From Flavobacterium sp. (GTDB taxonomy: Bacteria > Bacteroidota > Bacteroidia > Flavobacteriales > Flavobacteriaceae): a stretch of 10,675 nt of DNA. The stretch is from contig NZ_DQDX01000146.1 in assembly GCF_003525665.1 (NCBI RefSeq), positions 9,397 to 20,071 of the forward strand, in the 5' to 3' direction. How positions within the stretch are numbered: position 1 is the stretch's first letter; each line of letters starts with the position of its first letter. The notes beneath the pieces are model-generated. The model saw only the letters and a list, made by a program, of their open reading frames with translations, was not told where the DNA came from and searched no databases. Positions 5,579 to 10,675 of the stretch are shown here, piece after piece. The position numbers were made by a program, and so were the translations under genes.

Positions 5579-6259
5579 TTATTTTTCTTTCATTCTTTCT
5601 CTCACCTGCTGACGATAACTTATACCTAAAGGTATTTCTTTATTACTAGTAGTTTTTATACAGTTTGGATAAACTTCTTCAATAAATTTCTGATTAACAA
5701 CAAAACTTTTATGACATCTTATAAAATTGTAAACCAGCAAAATTTCATATAAATCTTTTAATGTACTATGAATAATTTCTGTTTTACTTTTGCTAAAGTA
5801 TATCTTGACGTAGTTACCAATACTTTCCAAATATATGATTTCACTTGGCTTAATACTTTGATGCAGTTGACTTAATTTAATTAAATCAGTAGGTTCTTTT
5901 ACTTCATTTTTTACAGATATTTTTTTTACTGCTTTAGAAAAACGTTCGAAAGTAATTGGTTTTAACAAATAATCCACAACATTAAATTCATATCCTTCGA
6001 GTGCATATTCGCTATAGGCAGTGGTAAAAATAACTTTTGCATCACTATCAATCATTCTCAAAAAATTCAGTCCCGTTACTTGAGGCATTTCAATATCTAA
6101 AAAAATTAAATCAATTGTATTACTTTTTAGGTAGTTTGCTGCTTCAATCGCATTACTAAATGTATTTTCAACAGATAAAAAATCAAATTTATCACTGTGT
6201 AATTTTAAAATTGCTTGAGCATTTGGCTCATCATCAACTATTATGCATTTAACTTTCAT
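5579..6259 (-). CDS. LytTR-family response regulator
   Basis: A 226-residue transcription regulator of the LytR/AlgR type. The N-terminal receiver domain (about 1-118) has the acidic pair D9/D10, the phosphoacceptor D55 in LDIEMP, T80 and the conserved K100 in LLKP, so phosphorylation should be functional. The C-terminal LytTR DNA-binding domain (about 127-226) shows the typical YLESIGNYVKIY and FIRCHKSFVVN segments. It would be phosphorylated by the kinase encoded just upstream and bind paired direct repeats in promoters. The ATG is 26 bases after the kinase stop, so the two genes almost surely form one operon. The likely target is the divergent esterase operon, whose upstream region carries a suitable direct repeat. 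Confidence 0.93.
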   Translation of the reverse strand: MKVKCIIVDDEPNAQAILKLHSDKFDFLSVENTFSNAIEAANYLKSNTIDLIFLDIEMPQVTGLNFLRMIDSDAKVIFTTAYSEYALEGYEFNVVDYLLKPITFERFSKAVKKISVKNEVKEPTDLIKLSQLHQSIKPSEIIYLESIGNYVKIYFSKSKTEIIHSTLKDLYEILLVYNFIRCHKSFVVNQKFIEEVYPNCIKTTSNKEIPLGISYRQQVRERMKEK

Positions 6260-6285
6260 AAATTCTCATTTTAATTTACTTTGAT

Positions 6286-7260
6286 CTATAAATGTAATAT
6301 CAATTTTGAGTTGTAGATATCTTTAGTAATTGTTTCTGTTAATGAAAACCTGTTATGAAATTTATATTCTAACCTTTGTCGCAGGTTTTTCAATCCTGTT
6401 TTTGTTGTTTTTTGGGACTTTTGTTTGGGTAATGTATTTGAAGTTTCTAGTGTTAGAACATCGTCATTCAAGTGTAAGTTTATGGAAATAAAAGCATCTT
6501 TTTCTAAAGAAATTCCATGTTTAAAACAATTCTCAATTAGCGTTATCAAGGTGTTTGGTGGGATTTGAAAATCCCATTTTTTTATTGACTCAGAATAACT
6601 TAAAGTAATGTTTTGTGGCAATCGTTCTTCTTCAAAAGACAAATAGTTTTCTATAAAATTAACTTCTCTTTTTAAAGGTATAACGCTTAAATCAGATACC
6701 TCAAGCTGGTAGCGCAACATATCTGATAATCTAGAAATCATTGGAGCAACATCATCCGATTTTTGTAAAGAATGGTTATAGATACTATTCAAAATATTAA
6801 ATAAAAAATGAGGATTAATTTGTTGTCTTAAAAGCATCATTTCTGCTTCCATTTTTCTGTTTTTATAAATTAAATATTCTAACTTATTTTTTGACCGATC
6901 GTAAGCAAAATAAATCATTACTGTTAATAGTGTGATAAAAACCAACGAAACGCTATGCCCAATTATTTCCAAATTAGTAATAGTATAAAGTTTATCAAAA
7001 AGCAACGAGCAAAATAGAATTAATATTACCAATGAAGTATAAAAACTAAAAAATTTTCTTTTAAAATAGAATTGTTCAATCAACTTTATAACTATACTAC
7101 TAAATAGAAAGTAGGCAAAAAGTAACTCTGGATTAAAATTGAGTGACAAATACATATGACTATCACCAGAAATATCCTTATAAATTGCCAATAGTGAAAT
7201 TAATAACGTAAGTATTCCCAAAGATAGTTTTACCGGATTTTGCTTGATAAAGTTTTTCAT
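6286..7260 (-). CDS. LytS/YehU-type sensor histidine kinase (HisKA_5-like His_kinase family)
   Basis: A 324-residue inner-membrane kinase. Four hydrophobic segments (about 11-29, 43-61, 70-89 and 99-120) form a compact membrane sensor with almost no extracytoplasmic domain, so the signal is likely sensed in or near the membrane. The phosphoacceptor is H151 in QINPHFLFN, the hallmark of the His_kinase (PF06580) family. The ATPase domain has the N-box LIENCFKHG (N244, H248) and a G-box around TKTGLKNLRQRLE (286-298). Length and layout are typical of Bacteroidota kinases paired with LytTR regulators. It heads a two-gene operon and is divergent from the esterase genes across a 146-base intergenic region. 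Confidence 0.93.
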   Translation of the reverse strand: MKNFIKQNPVKLSLGILTLLISLLAIYKDISGDSHMYLSLNFNPELLFAYFLFSSIVIKLIEQFYFKRKFFSFYTSLVILILFCSLLFDKLYTITNLEIIGHSVSLVFITLLTVMIYFAYDRSKNKLEYLIYKNRKMEAEMMLLRQQINPHFLFNILNSIYNHSLQKSDDVAPMISRLSDMLRYQLEVSDLSVIPLKREVNFIENYLSFEEERLPQNITLSYSESIKKWDFQIPPNTLITLIENCFKHGISLEKDAFISINLHLNDDVLTLETSNTLPKQKSQKTTKTGLKNLRQRLEYKFHNRFSLTETITKDIYNSKLILHL

Positions 7261-7307
7261 AGTTCAAAAATACAATAATTGACTATTAATGTACTTTTTT
7301 TTGGATG

Positions 7308-7339
7308 AATTGCATTGGTCAAAAGCAAATTGCATTGGT
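7308..7339 (+). promoter_or_regulatory. 12-bp direct repeat with 20-bp period, candidate LytTR operator
   Basis: AATTGCATTGGT occurs twice without mismatch, at 7308-7319 and 7328-7339, so both copies face the same side of the helix. It lies between the divergent kinase and esterase genes, 33 bases before the TAAATTTG element at 7373. Known LytTR regulators (AgrA, AlgR, ComE type) bind two direct repeats of about 9 bp spaced 12-13 bp apart, a period of roughly 21 bp. The 20-bp period fits; the bases are not a clear match to the published consensus. The link to the neighbouring regulator is inferred. Confidence 0.55.
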
Positions 7340-7354
7340 GTAATAAAATGAATG

Positions 7355-7380
7355 TTGTTCTTATTACCATCATAAATTTG
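7355..7380 (+). promoter_or_regulatory. Candidate promoter of the esterase operon
   Basis: TAAATTTG (7373-7380) fits the -7 consensus TANNTTTG and lies 26 bases before the ATG at 7407. The nearest upstream TTG (7355-7357) gives a spacer of only 15 bases, shorter than the usual 17-23. A weak upstream element together with a direct repeat immediately upstream suits a promoter that needs an activator. Confidence 0.5.
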
Positions 7381-7406
7381 TATCAAACTTTTAAAAATAA
7401 GAAATT

Positions 7407-8675
7407 ATGAAGACTATTTTTAGACTACTATTTTTAACATTTGTTGTAACGCAAAATTTTTTTGCACAAGAGCAGATCTTACCAGCATTCATAAACGCAA
7501 ATAGTATTGAAATTCCTGATTGTAAAGATTTAAAGAATTATTCTTTTCTAGATAAAGTTAGCGATAACAAAAAAATTATAGCTATTGGAGAGGCAAGTCA
7601 TGGTTCGGAAACCTTGTTTGAAATAAAACATAGCCTATTTAAATATTTAGCAATTTATAAAGGATATACTTTATACTTAATAGAAGATGACTATGGAGAT
7701 TTGTTAGAAATTAATGAGGCTATTGTAACAGGCAAAGGCGATTTGAAAAAATTAATCATTGACTCTAGTTTAAATGGTTTTTGGAAGTCTCAGTCTTATT
7801 TAAACTTTTTTCAATGGATGCAGAATTATAACCAAACAACCACTAAAGACAAACTTCAAGTTATTGGGGTAGATTGTCAAGATGTTCGTAGTTTGATTGC
7901 TAACATTCAAAAAACATATCCAACTTTGTTTTCAAGTCAATATAAAGAAATAAATAATTTTTTACAAACGGTAAAAGCATCAAATATCTATACTTTAGAA
8001 AAAAGTAAAGTTGACGAATTACTAAAAATAAGTGAAGTGCTTTTAGAAAATTTAAAAAAATCAGAGACTTATTTACAAAATAAAAATAAATCTGAATATA
8101 AAATTGCAATAAATGCATTTGAAACCGTGTCTCAAAACTTGTTGATGGTAAAAGAAAGTTTACCACAAGAGCAATTACTAGAAGAATACAAGAAATATGG
8201 CTATTTAATTAAAGACAAACGCAGTGAATTAATGGCAAAAAATGCTATACGAGCTATAAATGATTACAATGCAAAAGCAGTGGCCTCAAACCATAATAGT
8301 CATGTTGTTGATAATCCTGCATCTGAAGACACTGGATATTTTTTACGAAAAGAGCTTGGTGAGCAATACTATATTATTTGCACTGATTTTTCTGAAGGAA
8401 CAATTCAAGTATTCAGTTACAATGGATTAAAACTAGTAAAAGTTGATAAACCTGAAAAAGAATCTATTGCCAATTATTGTTTAAAAACAGGTAAGAAAAG
8501 TTTATTCGTAGAATTTTCTAATTTTTCGAAAGATAAAAAATCTTCTGTAAATTTAAGCTCGCTTGCTGGTGCCTATAAAACTATTTTTCCAACAAGAACC
8601 TACAATCTTCCGCTTAATGCATTTGATGCAATAATCTACACTAAAAAAATAGATTCAATAAACTTTATAGAATAA
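7407..8675 (+). CDS. Erythromycin esterase family protein, exported, divergent member
   Basis: A 422-residue protein of the EreA/EreB-like family (PF05139), whose founding members hydrolyse the lactone ring of 14-membered macrolides; most Bacteroidota members have unknown substrates. An N-terminal signal peptide (about 1-20, ending FFAQ) suggests export. The family motif GEASHGSETLFEIKH (61-75) supplies E62 and H65, matching the catalytic glutamate and histidine region of EreB. Further family signs are IEDD (92-95), GFWKSQSYLNFFQWMQNYN (124-142) and GVDCQD (154-159). The later motif reads SNHNSHV (294-300) instead of the usual WAHNxHV, losing the tryptophan and alanine but keeping both histidines. 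It is probably the first gene of a two-gene operon. Macrolide resistance should not be assumed. Confidence 0.88.
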   Translation: MKTIFRLLFLTFVVTQNFFAQEQILPAFINANSIEIPDCKDLKNYSFLDKVSDNKKIIAIGEASHGSETLFEIKHSLFKYLAIYKGYTLYLIEDDYGDLLEINEAIVTGKGDLKKLIIDSSLNGFWKSQSYLNFFQWMQNYNQTTTKDKLQVIGVDCQDVRSLIANIQKTYPTLFSSQYKEINNFLQTVKASNIYTLEKSKVDELLKISEVLLENLKKSETYLQNKNKSEYKIAINAFETVSQNLLMVKESLPQEQLLEEYKKYGYLIKDKRSELMAKNAIRAINDYNAKAVASNHNSHVVDNPASEDTGYFLRKELGEQYYIICTDFSEGTIQVFSYNGLKLVKVDKPEKESIANYCLKTGKKSLFVEFSNFSKDKKSSVNLSSLAGAYKTIFPTRTYNLPLNAFDAIIYTKKIDSINFIE

Positions 8676-8731
8676 AACAAATTAAAAATATACAATATTG
8701 ATTTTTTTCAACTAATTCAAAAAAAAATAAA

Positions 8732-10204
8732 ATGACAACAAAAACAAATAAAAGATTAAAAATTACTGGGATTGTAATTTTATTATTGGTGACATTATCT
8801 ACAAGATTTTTTGCATCATCAGTTTTAGGAGAACCTTTCTTTGGTGAAACACTAACAAATTTATTTAGTACAAAAGAGAAACCAGTTCTTTTATCACAAA
8901 GAGATTTAGGAATTTTAAAAAGCGTTATTCATCCTATTACAATTGAAAATGCTAAAAATGACAGTTTGCAATTTGATTTTTTAAATGAAAAACTAAAGCA
9001 CGTTGAAGTTATAGGACTCGGAGAAGCAACTCACGGAACAAAAGAGTTTTTTGAACTAAAAAACAAAATGTTTAAATATTTAGTTGAAAAACAAGATGTA
9101 AAACTTTTTGGAATCGAAGCTAATTTTGCCGCTTGTTATGATATTAATAAATATGTTCTAACTGGAGAAGGAAATGCAAAAGAAGCCTTATCTAAAAATG
9201 GCTATTGGGTTTGGCAATCACAAGAGGTTTTAGATTTAATTGAATGGATGAAAAACTATAATAAAGGAAAAACATCAAACCAAAAAATTCAGTTTTATGG
9301 GTACGATATGCAAGATGCAACCTCTTGTGTTGTTTGGCTTGATAATTATCTAAGTAATAACTGTCCTGGCTTTAATAAGAATTTGTTACCTGAAAAAATT
9401 GAGGAAAACAAAACATCATTAAAAGAGTTAGACGATAAAGGATTAGATGAAATGCAAAAAAGAAATTTGAACAAGTTAAAAAAACTAGAAGATTATGTTT
9501 TGAGCAAAAGAATAGAATTGTTTAAAAAGGATTCCACAGACTATAAATTCGCTAAACAAACTATTGCTGTACTTCGACAAAAATTAAATTATTTTAGAGA
9601 GCAAGATTTCAATACTGCATATTCTTATAGAGATAGCTCGATGACTCAAAATATAAAATGGATTAGAGAAAACAATAACAATGGTAAAATAATGCTTTGG
9701 GCTCATAACGGACATATTGGAAAAGGCTCGTTTTCTGAAGATTTTAAATCAGGAAATTGGATGGGAACGCATTTGAATAACTTATACGAAAAAAAATATT
9801 ACAACATTGGTTTCAGTTTTAGTGAAGGTGGTTTTGTTTCACAAAGTCCTTCATCAACAAATCTTTTTTACTTGATGTACAGTTTTGCCAAAAGTATCTT
9901 CAAAGATGAGCCTTGGCTAGTATCGAATAACTATGTTAAACCACACCCAAAAAGTCACCTGACAAATACTTTTTCACAACTGAAAACACCAATATTTTAT
10001 ATCGATTTTGAAGATATTTCAAATAAAAAAAGCTTAAAAGATTTTGTAAATAAAGACTATGAGCATTATGAGGCAGGAGCAGTTTATATCAATGAGAAAT
10101 CGGCATTATGGTCAACCAATCTTTATGAATATTTTGATGCCATAATTTACGTGGATAAAACAAAACCAGCAGAAAATTATAACTTGGGAAAAATTGCAAA
10201 ATAG
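8732..10204 (+). CDS. Erythromycin esterase family protein, membrane-anchored
   Basis: A 490-residue paralogue of the gene before it. A basic start followed by a hydrophobic segment (about 11-29) suggests a signal anchor or uncleaved signal; there is no lipobox cysteine. Family motifs are well kept: GLGEATHGTKEFFELK (95-110; E98 and H101), FGIEAN (126-131; E129), YWVWQSQEVLDLIEWMKNYN (158-177), YGYDMQD (189-195) and MLWAHNGHIG (321-330; H325, H328). All catalytic-region residues seen in EreB-like enzymes appear present, so hydrolase activity is likely, but the substrate is unknown. A lysine-rich helical stretch (about 220-290) forms the usual helical insert. The gap to the preceding gene is 56 bases with no TANNTTTG element, which supports co-transcription. 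Confidence 0.9.
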   Translation: MTTKTNKRLKITGIVILLLVTLSTRFFASSVLGEPFFGETLTNLFSTKEKPVLLSQRDLGILKSVIHPITIENAKNDSLQFDFLNEKLKHVEVIGLGEATHGTKEFFELKNKMFKYLVEKQDVKLFGIEANFAACYDINKYVLTGEGNAKEALSKNGYWVWQSQEVLDLIEWMKNYNKGKTSNQKIQFYGYDMQDATSCVVWLDNYLSNNCPGFNKNLLPEKIEENKTSLKELDDKGLDEMQKRNLNKLKKLEDYVLSKRIELFKKDSTDYKFAKQTIAVLRQKLNYFREQDFNTAYSYRDSSMTQNIKWIRENNNNGKIMLWAHNGHIGKGSFSEDFKSGNWMGTHLNNLYEKKYYNIGFSFSEGGFVSQSPSSTNLFYLMYSFAKSIFKDEPWLVSNNYVKPHPKSHLTNTFSQLKTPIFYIDFEDISNKKSLKDFVNKDYEHYEAGAVYINEKSALWSTNLYEYFDAIIYVDKTKPAENYNLGKIAK

Positions 10205-10253
10205 TAAAACAGCCACTAACAGCTACTTATACCTACTCGCAATTTTTGAGCAA

Positions 10254-10655
10254 TTAATTCAATTGTTCTTGAAAAACTTCCAGTAAATAATCAGGATGAA
10301 CCATTCTCGTTGGTGATTGCTCCATAGCTTTTAAAACACGTTTCATAGCAAACGGATTTAATCCCATGTTGATTCCAATTTCATAAATTTTATTCAATTC
10401 ACGTTCGTGAAGTATACCATCGCAATGCATCAATAAAGCCAATCTGTAAAATTGTTGAATGCGTTCAAAATCACTTTTGATGATTTCACTACGGTTTTCT
10501 TCATGAAAAAGTTGGTTCAATTCGTCTTTGTTTATGCCTAATTCGATAGCAATTATAGACAAAAACGTATATTCTCTTTCATGCAATTCACCATCAACAA
10601 TTGCAAAAGCAATCATGTCTGATAATAAACTAATTTTTTGTTCCTTTGTGTTCAT
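10254..10655 (-). CDS. TerB-like small helical protein
   Basis: A 133-residue all-helical cytoplasmic protein resembling the TerB/TerB-like superfamily, whose acidic helical domain may bind metal ions and is found in stress-linked and other contexts. It contains an internal duplication: DGELHERE (21-28) and DGILHERE (79-86), each followed by a helix ending in G-I or G-L. The ATG at 10655 is chosen over an in-frame TTG directly before it. The gene converges on the esterase operon with 49 bases between stops and no clear shared terminator. From memory, short proteins like this are sometimes labelled excinuclease ABC subunit B in Flavobacterium annotation, a label not supported by their sequence; they may often lie near uvrB. 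Only about 20 bases upstream are visible. Confidence 0.75.
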   Translation of the reverse strand: MNTKEQKISLLSDMIAFAIVDGELHEREYTFLSIIAIELGINKDELNQLFHEENRSEIIKSDFERIQQFYRLALLMHCDGILHERELNKIYEIGINMGLNPFAMKRVLKAMEQSPTRMVHPDYLLEVFQEQLN

Positions 10656-10675
10656 CAAAATGGAGTATTTTCAGC

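Noticed and set aside
7265..7272. TATTTTTG on the - strand just before the kinase ATG, a possible -7 element giving a leaderless mRNA
   Set aside because: It ends only four bases before the start codon and no TTG is present at the proper upstream distance.
10209..10235. ACTAACAGCTACTTATACC after the second esterase gene, resembling the start of cassette repeats (TAACAGC)
   Set aside because: There is no matching 3' half (CCTCG-N9-GGAA) before the next gene and no complementary left end was found upstream, so a cassette remnant cannot be supported.

Overview
The window looks like a chromosomal segment of a Flavobacterium-like member of the Flavobacteriaceae (Bacteroidota). It is AT-rich throughout, its start codons lack clear Shine-Dalgarno sequences, several intergenic regions carry the Bacteroidota promoter pattern TTG ... 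TANNTTTG, and the UvrB, RlmF, LytTR-type and exported proteins have the flavobacterial style. The species cannot be named from the sequence alone.

Layout. Positions 1-3064 are a housekeeping block on the + strand: the 3' end of rlmF (23S rRNA m6A1618 methyltransferase), an overlapping ParE/RelE-type toxin-antitoxin pair, and a complete uvrB. Positions 3065-5304 hold three small + strand genes of secreted or membrane type: a SIMPL/DUF541-like protein and two proteins I do not recognise. Each gene is followed by a copy of the same roughly 130-150 bp imperfect hairpin repeat. Positions 5304-5578 are non-coding. Positions 5579-7260 (- strand) encode a LytS/YehU-type sensor kinase and a LytTR response regulator. 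Positions 7407-10204 (+ strand) encode two tandem erythromycin-esterase-family proteins, divergent from the kinase. Positions 10254-10655 (- strand) encode a small TerB-like protein.

The most interesting part is 3158-5304. The three hairpin repeats (A, B, C) share a 3' half (a TTTTATCTT-like stretch, AATCGG, CCTCG, nine variable bases, then GGAA). The nine variable bases are matched to different degrees by complementary bases in the 5' half of the same copy. In addition, the sequence at the 5' end of each gene unit is complementary to the start of the repeat at the 3' end of the same unit. This is the arrangement expected of integron gene cassettes, where the ends of one circular cassette together rebuild an attC site. 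A good TTG-N20-TAGCTTTG promoter lies just before the first unit and points into the array. No integrase is present in the window and the junction does not match canonical GTTRRRY. I therefore call it an integron-like cassette array whose recombinase is not visible.

A second regulatory unit is also readable. A 12-bp perfect direct repeat with a 20-bp period lies between the divergent kinase gene and the first esterase gene, just upstream of a TANNTTTG promoter element. LytTR regulators bind direct repeats at about this spacing, so the two-component system probably controls the esterase pair. The whole 3065-10250 stretch may be accessory DNA lying between uvrB and the convergent TerB-like gene.
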